This document shows positions 22,057 through 33,003 of a stretch of 64,000 bases of DNA, one piece after another. Below the pieces are notes generated by a model. The model saw nothing but the letters and a program-made list of their open reading frames with translations. It ran no database searches and was not told where the DNA came from. Position 1 is the first letter of the stretch. Every line of letters begins with the position of its first letter. This DNA comes from Linnemannia schmuckeri (taxonomy: Eukaryota; Mortierellomycota; Mortierellomycetes; Mortierellales; Mortierellaceae): positions 1,027,649 to 1,091,648 of the forward strand of contig JANATG010000020.1 of NCBI GenBank assembly GCA_029449235.1, given 5' to 3'. Position numbers and translations under genes: made by a program.

Positions 22057-23047
22057 TTAAACCAACTCAAAGTAACGCTTAGTCTCCCAGGTGGTCACAG
22101 CGGTCTCCCAGAGCCGGTGCTCGTTCATCCGCGTAGCTCCATAGTGCTCCACAAACTCATCTCCCAATACCTCACGCGCAATGGACCCCTTCTCCAACAT
22201 CTTCATCGCCGACTCCTTCAACGACTTCGGTAGTCTCTCCCCTCGAATCGGTCCCTCTCCCTCTCCTCCAGTCTCAACAGTTGTCGGCCCAACAGGCATC
22301 GCCAGCCTCTTCTTGATCCCGTACAACCCTGTCGCCAGACACGCTGCAATTGCCAAGTGTGGGTTAATATCCGCGCCGCCAACCCTCATCTCCAACCGAG
22401 TTCCCTTGGGTTCACACTGTGGTGGTCCAATGACTCGAATTGCCGATACTCTCGACTCTATCCCCCACGATATCGTCACTGGCGCCCAATAATTCTCGAC
22501 CAGTCGCTTGTACGAGTTGATGTTAGGGGCCAAGATACACATGATACTCGGAAGGGCTGTCAATAGTCCTGCGATAAAGTACTTCATCATCTGACTCATC
22601 TCCTGTACACCCTCGACAGAGGTCTCCCAGTCGGACCGATCCAATGCGGCGTCCAGAGATGCTCCTGTTGCCTCTGTGGATTCTTCGGTATCAGATGTAG
22701 GACTGTGGAGCTGTTGTCCAAGAGGGATTGAACTGCCAGGACCTGATGTTGATGCCGTGGATGCCGCAAAGAGGTTGGCCTTTGTGTTGATGTCGCGGAT
22801 CGAGAAATGCAGGTGTCCTGAGCAGCCTGGTTGGTCTGCATAGGGCTTTGCCATGAAGGTCGGCATGATTCCTCGTTGTAGTCCCAGTTGCTTGACCGAT
22901 AGCTTGAACAGATTCGCCATGTCTGCCATTTTTGTCGCATTATCGTACGTCAGGGCTGCCTCATACACTCCTGGACCTATTGTTTGTAGGTTGAAGATAA
23001 TGTTGGTAATAGTCTTCAATAGCAACAGAACACATCGATAAGCATTG

Positions 23048-23081
<34 letters not shown>

Positions 23082-24164
23082 TGTGGTGTAGTTTACCAGT
23101 TTCAGTGTGGAAGCTCTCGATGTTGATATCAAAGTTCTTGCATTGGTCAAAGATATCGTAAAAGTAGTCCTGATGCAGCGAAGGTCGCAGGAGAGAGTAT
23201 CCAAACATTCCTGAAGTCAGTGCCTGAGGATTCGTGTGTCTCTTCTCTGCCAATGTGTCCGGTGTTTCTAATGCGTGCAAGAGAAGGGCGTGGAATTGAG
23301 AGGAAGTGAGGGAGAGACAGAAAAGGGATGACATGATGAGTCGATCATATCAGGAGACAAAGAAATGGGAAAGTGCAAAATTACAACCCATCTATCCGCC
23401 TTGTTCGCCCCCTTTGACAATCTATTTTTTCACACAGACATCAATTTACATTGTACATCTTTGGCAAAGGATGTGCACACAGACAGAGAAGAGAGAGCAT
23501 ACCTTTGAAGTTGTAAAACTCAAACTCGGCTCCACACATGGCTTCCCATCCAAAGGATGCTAGCTCATCCGTGACCTTCTTCAACACCCCGCGTGGACAG
23601 ACTGCCAATGGAGCCCTTGTCTTGGGATCGTAGAACGACAACAAAAAGAGCGGGATGTCGTTCTCCCATGGAATCCGTCTGAACGTCGATAAGTCCGGGA
23701 TCGCGATAATGTCTCTATAACCTACATAGCATAAGTTAAAGCCTTTGTGTCAGCAACAGTACGAAGCAGTGCACGTACCATATACCCTTCGGATGTAAAC
23801 CCATACTAAAAAACAAAACCAAGAACCCAATAATGTGTATGTGGGTACCATTAGCTGCATTGGAGACACTCAATTCCTCAGCATAGGTCTTGTCATGCAT
23901 GTCCCATCCGAAGATGACCGAGCAGAACCCGAACCCAGATTCGAGGACCGACAGGAATTTGGTTTTTGCCATGATCTTTCCGCGAAGGATCCCGTCTAGA
24001 TCTATCCCTGCGACCTTGATACGGACATCGTTCTCGAGGAGGGCCTTGAGCTCTTCGATGGCTGCTTGGAAGATTGATGCAGGAAGAGAAGGAGAGTTAG
24101 TGGTGATGGTGTTGATGGTTGGCGGTGGCGGTTGTGTGTTTGACGAGTGGGACGTATGCATCAT
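22057..24164 (-). CDS. Type I glutamine-synthetase-like enzyme (GlnA/FluG-C/lengsin group)
   Basis: Four exons: 24164-23849, 23721-23503, 23267-23097 and 22976-22057; about 541 residues. The N-terminal beta-grasp part includes VAGIDLDGILRGK. The catalytic domain shows GAEFEFYNF (metal-binding glutamates), CSGHLHFSI, APNINSYKRL and the late block GTRLEMRVGGAD-INPHLA. These are the hallmark motifs of bacterial-type (class I) glutamine synthetases and their gamma-glutamyl-polyamine-synthetase and FluG relatives. It is not the short eukaryotic GS-II used for ammonia assimilation. The reaction is probably ATP-dependent amide formation on glutamate, but the amine acceptor is unknown. A low-complexity Ser/Asp/Glu insert sits between the HLHFSI and NSYKRL motifs. 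Intron 3 carries a 31-base homopolymer (T on the coding strand). Confidence 0.88.
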
Positions 24165-24660
24165 TGTTATTGATTCTTTTCGGCTGGTTTATGGATTGTT
24201 TGAGTATTGGTGACAATGAGAAAAGAAAGATAGACTGCAAAAGAGTGAAGGAGGGAATGAGGAAGAAAGGTACAACAAGAAACAAGCGAAAGAAAAGTGA
24301 AAAAAGAGGAATGAGAGTCAGTCAACAAACAAGCCAACCAGCCAAAAGAAAGAAATTGATGGAAGCACATTGATACTACTGAAAAAGTCAAAATCAGCCT
24401 CCTGGCCAACCAAAAATCATTTGATCAGACCCTGCTCCTTCACTGGTCATGTTCCCTTGTTGGTCCTTTAGGCTCTTCCTGTTAGCACTCTAACGCGTCA
24501 TGCATGAATGAAGGTCTCGTACTGTATAGGAGTATGCATTTTGGGTGTAGAAACAATTATTATTTTTATTAAAGGTAAAAGGCGCATCGCATATTTATAA
24601 GAATACGATTAACGAAAAAAAAAAATGAGATATGTGCAAGCATGACTACACTAGACTCTT
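24165..24660. other. Intergenic region without recognisable features
   Basis: This is the upstream side of the GS-like gene and the downstream side of the small membrane-protein gene. It is GA-rich near 24200-24370 and AT-rich at 24545-24630, where the minus strand reads AATAAAAATAATAAT, a plausible 3'-end signal for the next gene. No coding frame is supported. Confidence 0.5.
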
Positions 24661-25146
24661 TTAGTGGGCGCCACGGGCATTGTTGCGAATATCAGCATTG
24701 TAGCCAGTGTTGTAGCCGCTGTTGGCAGTGTTGTAACCAGCCGTAGTAGTGGTGTTGTATGAGGTCGAAGGGTGAACAGCATTTGAGCCAGTGTTATAAG
24801 CGGTCGAAGAACTGTTATGCCCTTGGTTCGTAGGAACAGACTGATTAGTGGTAGTGTAATTGGTAGAGTTGGTGTTGGCAGGGGTACTGTTGTTGTAGGT
24901 TTGGTGGGTACCAGACTTGACGACGACGGGTTCGATCTTTTCGGTGACGACAGTGCGGGTGGGGCCACGGTTCTGGTTCTCGTAGGCCGAGGGGGTGTTG
25001 TAGGCGGCGGTATGCTGGTGACGCTTTCTTCTCCAGCACCAGGCTAGGAGACCGGCAATAGCCAAGGCGGCTAAGCATCCGAGGACAATACCGGCAATAG
25101 CACCTCCAGACACTCTCCTATTTCCTTGCGACTGGTCGGGGGCGGC

Positions 25147-25177
<31 letters not shown>

Positions 25178-25236
25178 CTCTGGGCAGAGACGGATGAGGC
25201 AGCGACAATAACTGCGAAAATTAAAGTAGCCTTCAT
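24661..25236 (-). CDS. Small type I single-pass membrane protein with signal peptide, Pro-Thr linker and Asn/Tyr/Thr-rich tail
   Basis: One exon encodes 191 residues. Residues 1-18 (MKATLIFAVIVAASSVSA) form a clear signal peptide. A short PTPTPTPTPT ectodomain follows, encoded by a GGGGTC-type repeat. Residues about 45-68 (AIAGIVLGCLAALAIAGLLAW) form one membrane helix, followed by the stop-transfer RRKRHQH. The predicted cytoplasmic tail is rich in Asn, Thr and Ser and repeats YNT (TSYNTTTTAGYNTANSGYNT). The plan recalls fungal Mid2/Axl2-like surface proteins, but the ectodomain is far too short for a sensor of that type, so I give no function. Composition suggests O- and N-glycosylation sites on whichever side faces the lumen. 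Confidence 0.75.
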
Positions 25237-25942
25237 TTTTCTTTTCCGTTTGTTGGTGCTGTTGTGGGTGGTAGACGGGTAGGGTGGTTGGCGATATTAA
25301 TTGGAAAGTTGGATTGATTGTTGCAAGAGGAAGCGGAAAGGAAGCGGAAAGGAAACGAAGAGAGAGAAGGTTAGCGAAGAAATGTGACACAAGTAGGAAA
25401 ACAGGTTGACTTTATGTATTCCTTTTCTCCTGTCAAAAACCTTTCTTCCCTTTCTCAGTCATACTTCTTCTCAGACATACTTCATAATTTCGTACATCCA
25501 AGACCTAAAGATTGGCTAGCATCATTTGCATCAAGAAGATTTTTTCTCTTTTAGGTTCGAAGAACTCAAAAAAAAAAAAAAAAAAAAAAATTGCGTCTTA
25601 ATGCCCCGTAGGACCCTGGTGTCTGTCCAATCGCATCGCACGGACACAATTTCAACGCGTTCGATGACCCTCTCTCCGCACCCTGAACGCGCCATTTCGC
25701 TGTTAATCAGTGTGGTTTCTGACACAAACGAGCCCACGACACTCGGTGTCATCATAAAAAAAAAGGCTCTTATTCATGCCGTTGCCTGAAGGTGTAATCT
25801 TTCATGAGAGCCATAAAAGGATTCTCAGGCTGATGAGGACGGAGAAATCAAAGGGCTTCCATTGGAGAAATAGGTGAAGAATTCCAGGATATCGGACTCG
25901 GTCGTATCATGCAAACTACCATTGCTGCCCTCCTACTCTCAC

Positions 25943-25975
<33 letters not shown>

Positions 25976-26293
25976 GTAATTTGCCGATATAACCTTGTTT
26001 CGATAAGGACACAGAAAACAAAAGTTTCCACCCCGTAGTCGACCGCAATCGTGACACATGATAGGATGACCTGCCAGACCTTCTTCATCTCAGTTCATCG
26101 AACTCGAATATTTCGGGTGAGAAAGAAAAGTCTTCACTTTTTGATTGAGGTGAGACCAACAAGGTAAACGGTTCACACAACTAATCCATTCTTTGCCTTG
26201 GCAAAACGATTTAATAAAGATCAGGGAGAATGCAGGATTGCAGGGTAAATGTGTGTTAGTTTATTGTACAAAGAAGTGATGAGAGGAAAGAAG
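25237..26293. other. Intergenic region with homopolymer and CT repeat
   Basis: The region contains an A23 run (25568-25590) and a CT run (25951-25975). It separates the small membrane-protein gene from the stop of the GRAMD4-like gene, both on the minus strand. No ORF with domain content or codon-like structure was found. Confidence 0.55.
25951..25975. repeat. (CT)n microsatellite
   Basis: An almost perfect CT dinucleotide run of about 25 bases within a longer pyrimidine-rich stretch. Confidence 0.9.
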
Positions 26294-29065
26294 CTAAGAA
26301 ACATTACTCCATTTCTTGCCAGAGGTGACCACAAGTTTCCGGAAGGCGTCATCCCGCTTGACAACATTGTGGAAGGTGGTCACTCGGCCATTGATATCCG
26401 TCACGTCAATGCCCGGCATCGACCAAATTCCTAGATTCATCGTCTTGGACTATTTTTCAATACAAAGTGAAGTCCAAAACTGGGGTTAGAGACCAAAATC
26501 TATTGTCACGATTGTAAAAATATTCTGTCATTGTGAGCATGTCAGTGTTGTTCTGTTTACCTTCTTGATGGTGTCAATATTCTCCCAGTGGATTAAGGTC
26601 TCAACTTCATGTCCCAGCAACTTGGCAGAGCGAAATTGGAGCGCTTCTTCTGTGATTACCAGCTTTCCGGGCTTGCCTCGGAGCAGACAGTGGAACTCTA
26701 CAAGTGAATTAGATATAGATACTGACTGTTAGTGCGACTGCTGTCAAATTTGCGCCACCAATTCACTGAGGAGAGCCTACCATTTTTATCTTGCAAAGAC
26801 ATATTGTCCATCTCCATGATAGATCCCGAGCCGTTAGAGTCCGATCTCTTCCGTGTTCGCTTCTGGTACTCGTACTTGATCTTGGATGCCGGTGAGAGAC
26901 CAGATATGAAGGAGGCGGAATCGTGGACCTCTTCCTCTCCATATGTGAATTGCTCGACAGCGCTTCCAGTGTTCGATTCTGCTTCCTCCAGGGAACGTCG
27001 CCTCTCGTCTTCTTGGCGCGTCAACATCTCAACAGCCAGCTCCGCATTCGTAGGGACTCCCCAGAGAATCCATTCCACCGGCGAAAAGACATGACTGAAT
27101 CGAGGGTAGTATTTTTGCATTGGCAGCAATACAAAGAACTCCAGTCCAATAAAAAAACCTGCAATGGACAGTGAAGAGAAGGCAATGTTAGAGACGAACA
27201 ACGAGATCAGAGATAGCCAATGTCGCTGTCAAAGCGAATATTATGAGAGTCGATTTACCGATGGCTGGAACAATCACGAAAGGGAAGAAGGTGGTCATGA
27301 GAATGTAGTACGCCAACAGACTAAGGACCCGCCAGGTCTGCTGAGGATGTTCCCAACGGAACAGACTATAATAAATAACATAATTGGTTAAAACAGGGGG
27401 GAAAGAATGCGTGTGATTCATTGCGACAAGCTCAAAGAGTCAACTATTTGACTTACTTCTTGAGCCTTTCCAGATAGCAAATGTTCTCCTCAAGGAGTGC
27501 TTGGCAAAAGGGTCCCCATATCTTTGTCATCTGTGAGATCCAGTCCGTCAAGTCCTTGGAATGAATCAGCTCTCGCAGTTGGGAGTGCATCTTGGTACTT
27601 CTCCGCATCGGTTCCTTTCCATTCGATCCGACTACCAGTGGGTCTGGTACATTAAGCGCCTTCTTAAAGGTCCCTAAAAATCCAAAGCGGTTGTTGAGGA
27701 TCTTGAGGACGAACATAAAAATGAATCCCGGGAGCCACAGCTGATATGCCCACAGAGTAAAGTAAAGCTATCGGCGCCGTCAAAACAACCAACAACACCC
27801 GAGAGTTAGTGCTCTGCATGCTATAACTTTAGCATAAAAGCGGGCAATAGACAAGCAGCAGCGAGGTGCGATCATCTTACTGTGAACCATGCAAACGTCT
27901 CAGGAGGGTTTCTCCAGTACATAATACGTTCGATATAAAGGCCAAGTGACTGTGCGGGACTGGATGTGTCGTAGAGTCGACTAAGAAGGGCCTTTATCCG
28001 GGACCATTGTAGTGGCTCAACCTTTGTATTGACTTTGTCGTCCCGAGCCAGCGATTCTACAAAGTACATAAGATGCTATTCAAACAGCATATCATGCAAG
28101 AGAGTAAACATGTGCACAAGGCATTGAATTGGGTGAGAAATTATGTGATGAAACGGACCAAAGATTTTCATGTCAGCGCCCACTGAAAGTGCTCATGTGG
28201 TCATACAAGTCCAAAATAAGGAACCCAAAAAAAAAAAAAAAAAAAAAAAAAAAATCGATCGTGTTTAAAAAGCACTTACAGCTTGAACATAAAGACCGAC
28301 ATCGAGCACACGCTTCCCAGACTCGGCTTCGACTCTGGTAAAGTCATCCCGATCGGGCGGTGGAGCCTTCTTCGCCACGGTCCTCCTTCGACGGATCTCT
28401 TGGACATGTCGATCGAATTGAAAGGAGATCTCTTGCTGGCTTAACGCGGATGCGGATTGATTGGAGTGTGTTGTCAGCAGGGTCGGCGTGGCTTGGATGC
28501 TTGTCAAAGTCGTGCGAGGAGTGTGGGTTCGGTCAGGGTAGGCGCCTTGGGTAGGTACGACGTCGTTGTTCCCTGCAGGTGAGACGGCAGGAGTCTGATG
28601 TAATACGAAAAAGAGAGAAATTGGGCTTTTGATGTTTGTAAAGACGAAGGAAACGATACGATACGATACGATACGATACGTAGCTGGCATACACGACGAA
28701 AATAAATGTAAAAAAGAGCAAACAAATTTCCTCGGAATCGAGGTTCTTCCGTTCTTTTGTTTTATTGTGTTTTCTTGTCCTGAGAGGCGTAGCCCAAGAA
28801 GGCTGATGTCTTGTAATGCATATTCAATTGGACTTACAACGACAATAGGTGGTTGGATTCGTTTTGGCAAAGGAGGTGGAGTGGTCGAGGACGAGTCGGG
28901 GAGGGTGGTTGGCGCGAGATAGGCGTCGTCGACCCAGGCCTGGTGGGGTGCTCTTTCTGGAGTGAGGTTGTAGGGCTCTACCTCCGACGCGGCTGCGACC
29001 GAGTGTGAGCGGCGCTTTGGCAGTGGCGGAGGAGCTGTGAGATGCATGCCGTCGCTGTCGGCCAT
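26294..29065 (-). CDS. GRAM-domain membrane protein (GRAMD4-like)
   Basis: Eight exons fit without frame conflict: 29065-28838, 28594-28280, 28075-27881, 27767-27457, 27365-27259, 27158-26781, 26697-26561 and 26449-26294; about 608 residues. The N-terminus (MADSDGMHLTAPPPLPKRR) is disordered and has two PPPLPKR motifs that could bind SH3 domains. The middle has three or four hydrophobic segments (LYFTLWAYQLWLPGFIFMF, VLSLLAYYILMTTFFPFVI, GFFIGLEFFVLLPM). An acidic/basic linker follows. The C-terminus is a GRAM domain (FHCLLRGKPGKLVITEEALQ, then GIDVTDINGRVTTFHNVV). GRAM domains bind lipids or membrane contacts. Human GRAMD4 has the same order, with the GRAM domain last. Location is probably ER or mitochondrial contact membranes; the exact role is unknown. 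Confidence 0.85.
28653..28680. repeat. ACGAT pentanucleotide repeat in intron 1 of the GRAMD4-like gene
   Basis: Five perfect copies of ACGAT plus a partial sixth lie inside intron 1, away from both splice sites. Such repeats are length-variable and make good strain markers. Confidence 0.9.
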
Positions 29066-29399
29066 GGCAGGAAGTGTGAAAAAAAAAAATAAGAGAGGAA
29101 TGAGAATGTGTGGAGAAGGAAAGAACGAAAGCGTGCGCGAGTTGGCTTCATTGACCAATTAAGTGCTATACGTGAACAGATGAATGACACGTAAAAATGT
29201 AAGAATGTGTGACTTGCTAAAAGATTAACTTCACGTGACCAGTGTTTATGTTTTTGCAAGTAACAAAAAAAAAGAAAAAGTGCCTAAAGAGCTGTTTGCA
29301 TGGCAAGACTCTCTTCTTTGACTTCTTTGGCCTCACTCTCCAAATTACGTCGTTTTACCCTTCTTCTTCGTCCATCTTTAACTTCACAACACTAACGCC
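29066..29399. other. Divergent promoter region between GRAMD4-like gene and UTP4
   Basis: 334 bases separate two start codons pointing away from each other. AT content rises near 29150-29290. I see no strong TATA box on either side. Confidence 0.55.
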
Positions 29400-32300
29400 A
29401 TGGAGGTTCACAGATGTCGATTCGTCGACTACGTCCCTTCCGCCATCAATGCCCTCGCATTCGCTCCCAACACCGCCCGCCCAGTCCTGGCCTGTGGACG
29501 GGCTAACGGAGATATCGAACTCTGGAACCCAAAGCACGAGTGGACCTTGGAAAAGGTAAACATCACAGACGACTTTCTCTCTTGTTGTCAACAACAACGA
29601 TAATAATCAGGAACCAGTAGTCTTTTGCTCCGAACAGGATCGCTATCTATTCGACACACAACTAACTGTCAACATCCACCACTCCAAATCTTCATTCATG
29701 TGCAACAGGTCATCCCAGGAGGAAAGAACACGTCGGTCGAAGCTCTTGCCTGGGCACACCAAACAGTTTTGACCGAGGACGAGGATTTCTGGGACTCTGA
29801 GAAAGAAAAGCAGGCCGCTATCAAGAAGCTTACCAAGACTCCTCCAAGACTCTTCTCTGCTGGATTGAACGCCGTCGTGACAGAATGGGATCTGACCTCC
29901 TTGAAGCCCAAGGTATGTTCACTCACATAGTACATGGCGGATCAAAGCACTGTCCTTTCAGCAGAATCGCAGATACATGAAGGGAATGCTAATTAGCAGC
30001 CTTTTTTGTCTTTAATAGCGCTCGGTTGACTCTCACGGAGGGGCCGTATGGTGCATGGCCACCAATAATGCCAACACTGTCCTGGCTGTCGGATGTGAAG
30101 ACGGCTGTGTCAGACTTTTTGATATCGCCGACGGCGAGTTTGCTTTCATTCGCTCTTTTGACAAGCAAAGGAGTATGTCTCTCGACTTTTTGCTATTGCG
30201 CTCGGTCAACCATATCTAAGGACAGAAAGGAAACAACATTACGACAACTTTTAACAATATTCCACCTGATCATTCTCTTTACTAGCGAGAATTTTGTCGT
30301 TGGCTTGGTCGCAGGATGATAAGACTATGGTGACAGGATCTGCCAACAGCAGCATATACAAGTGGGATGTTGAACAAGGTCGTGTTGTCTCTCGCATGAC
30401 CGTTGAACGTGTTCCAGGCGAGGACACCCTTGTCTGGGCTGTCAAGATTCTCTCCACTGGTGACATCGTCAGTGGTGATTCCTTGGGTCACGTCAAGATC
30501 TGGGATGGCGCTACTACAACCATGGTCCAATCTTTCAGCTCGCACGGTGCCGATGTTCTCTGCCTCGCTATTGGACGTGTAAGTTGATTCGACGATTTTT
30601 TTGGAAGCTACGAATTGGATTGATTCGGCATGGTTTCTTGACGGAGTTTCTGACACTTCCTCCTTGCTTTGTGTTTTCGATAGGATGGTACTACTGTGTT
30701 TTCGTCGGGTGTTGACCGCAAATGCAACCAATACCGCCTGGTGGATCAACCAGCGCCAAAGAAGACTGGAAAGGGTGGAAAGAACGGAACAATCAACGGA
30801 AAGACCGAGATGGTCACCAAATGGGTTTTGTCCGGCTCAAGACGATTCCATTCGCACGATGTGCGCGCAATGGCAATGGACGAGAGCAGGAATGTCGACG
30901 CCTTGGTTTCAGGAGGTGTTGATGTCTCTATGGTTGTTTGCACTGCCTCCCAGTTCACCGATATCAACCAGCGCCGTATCCCATACGTACCTCAAAGACC
31001 CGTCATCTCTATCAGCAAATCAACTCGCCTTATGCTTTGTCGACAGGCCAATGGCATCAAGGTCTGGCGTCTTGGAAAGTGTAAGTGAACGTTTGCCTCA
31101 GGAAACGAAGTCTGAGCTGGACCTGCTTATTTATGAGAACTCTAAATCTAACAGCCTCTTTTCTTAACCTCTTATTATTAGCCGCATCGCCAATTCAGCC
31201 CTTCTCGGACTTTGAGATTGGAGCACATATGGATCTGATTGAACCACAGCAGGCTATTTTGGAGATGAACTTCCGGGACGACCGCAACCTTACTGCCAGC
31301 GCAATGTCCGAGGATGGCCACTGGATCGCTGTTGCAGACATTGAAGAAGTCAAGCTGTTCCGCATCGATGAGAACGTAAGCTACAGATATACTCTACTTG
31401 CGCCTACGCTGTCCTAGTTTGCACTACAAAGATCTACATGCTAACAGTGCACACTTTTTTCTCGACCTGTAGCCCTCCCTTCCCGGTCAGTTGGTTGTCA
31501 AGAAGCAAAAGTCATTCCCTGGTGTCCGCGGAACTGGAGCTCACCTCCTCGCCTTCACTCCCGACAACTCTCGACTTGTGGTTGCCTCGACGGATTCGAC
31601 TGTGGTTATCGTGGATATTTCTCAGTGGGAGTCTAAAAAGTTCGATGTCCTTGCCAAGTTCTCTCAGCACAGAGGAAGTGGTGGCAAGGCCGCCGGATCC
31701 ATGGATGTAGATGGCGAGGAGCAGGAAGTTACCGGAGGAGATGGCCATGTTGAGACGATCATTTCCATGGCTGTTTCAGCCGACGGTCAGTGGTTGGCAA
31801 CAGGCGATACCAAGAACAGGATCTTTGTGTTCAACCTGGATACCGTTCAGGTAAGAATTACCTTCGCGATCGAAGCGCATACTGGGATTATGTCAGGACA
31901 TAATGGTGAGTCATCAACGAACTTTCTTAATCTCACACGTTGTACTTGTTCTTTTTTTTAATGACTTGTCACATATTAGCATCATGCAACTCTGCCAACA
32001 TTTGATGCCCCATTGACAGCCCTTCAATTCCATCCATCCTCGCCGGTGCTGGTTATTCCAACGGCGAGCAATGTGTTCTATGTGTTCAACGTTGAGACAC
32101 GACTCATGTCGGACTGGTCCCGCGAATACTCGTCAGATAAGACCTTCCCAACGAAGTTCTTGGCATTCAAGGACAAGATCCAGGGCGTCGCCTTTAACCC
32201 CGCCCGCAAGCACACGTTGATGGTTTGGGGTGCCAACTATATGTGCCACGTGGACTTGACCCTGGGTGTTGGAGACCGCAATGCAGCTCTGAGTGTCGGA

Positions 32301-32648
32301 AAGAGGAAACGAGATGAGCAGATCAAGGCGGAGAGACGTAAGCAGCAGCGGGAACGCCGAATGATGAAATACGCCGAGAACGGAACCCTGTCGGCACCCG
32401 ATCTGGAGAATGGCGAGGCCGTTGTTGTATTAGAGAAGAAGAATGGCAAGAAGGTCCGGAAGGTGTTGACAGACGACTTTATGGAGAAGCGAGAGGCGGA
32501 AGTGAACTTTCAGGTTCTTCACAAGTTCCAGCCGTTGATGTTTGTTGACTTTTTGGATGACAACTCGCTGGTTGTGGTTGAGCTTCCATTTGTCAAGATC
32601 TTGTCGAGCCTGCCGCCAAGCTACTACCGCGCCAGCTACGGAACGTAA
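29400..32648 (+). CDS. UTP4: UTP4/cirhin, WD40 subunit of the small-subunit processome (t-UTP)
   Basis: Eight exons: 29400-29555, 29709-29912, 30019-30172, 30286-30578, 30684-31080, 31182-31375, 31473-31850 and 31980-32648, all phase-matched; about 814 residues. It opens with VHRCRFVDYVPSAINALAF, characteristic of UTP4. WD40 repeats follow throughout (ACGRANGDIELWNP, VAVGCEDGCVRLFDI, VSGDSLGHVKIWDG). A Lys-rich insert comes after the fifth exon. The C-terminal part carries a basic segment (GKRKRDEQIKAERRKQQRERR), fitting a nucleolar protein. UTP4 belongs to the t-UTP/UTP-A complex that binds nascent pre-rRNA and supports both Pol I transcription and 18S processing. Length is close to yeast Utp4. 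The next gene downstream, EIPR1, is another WD40 protein but not a paralogue by sequence. Confidence 0.93.
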
Positions 32649-33003
32649 ACTCGCCCTTGCGTGCCCCGTTGTACCTATCTTTAACATTTCTTTTTCACTT
32701 ATTTCCTTTTTTTTTTCATCATACTCTCACGCTCGCATGCTCTCCTCTAGAACTATTCCCCTTCTCTTTTTTTTTTCTCTTCGCTCATCCAGTCCCTCTC
32801 CATCTAGCATTTAAAACAAAATACAAACGAACATTTAGTATATCACCATCACAACTTGTTCATGTCTTGACATGGATCATATTTGAAAGCCACATGAAAT
32901 TATTAGTTGGCTGTGTCCGAAGCTTTTGCGCCTGGAGAAAGTCAGTCAGTTCGCTTTTTTTTTTTTCCTTCACACTCTACTACACTCTCAGGAACAAAAC
33001 TTA
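32649..33003. other. Short spacer between UTP4 and EIPR1
   Basis: This 355-base region is T-rich and should hold the UTP4 3' end and the EIPR1 promoter. No further feature is visible. Confidence 0.5.
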
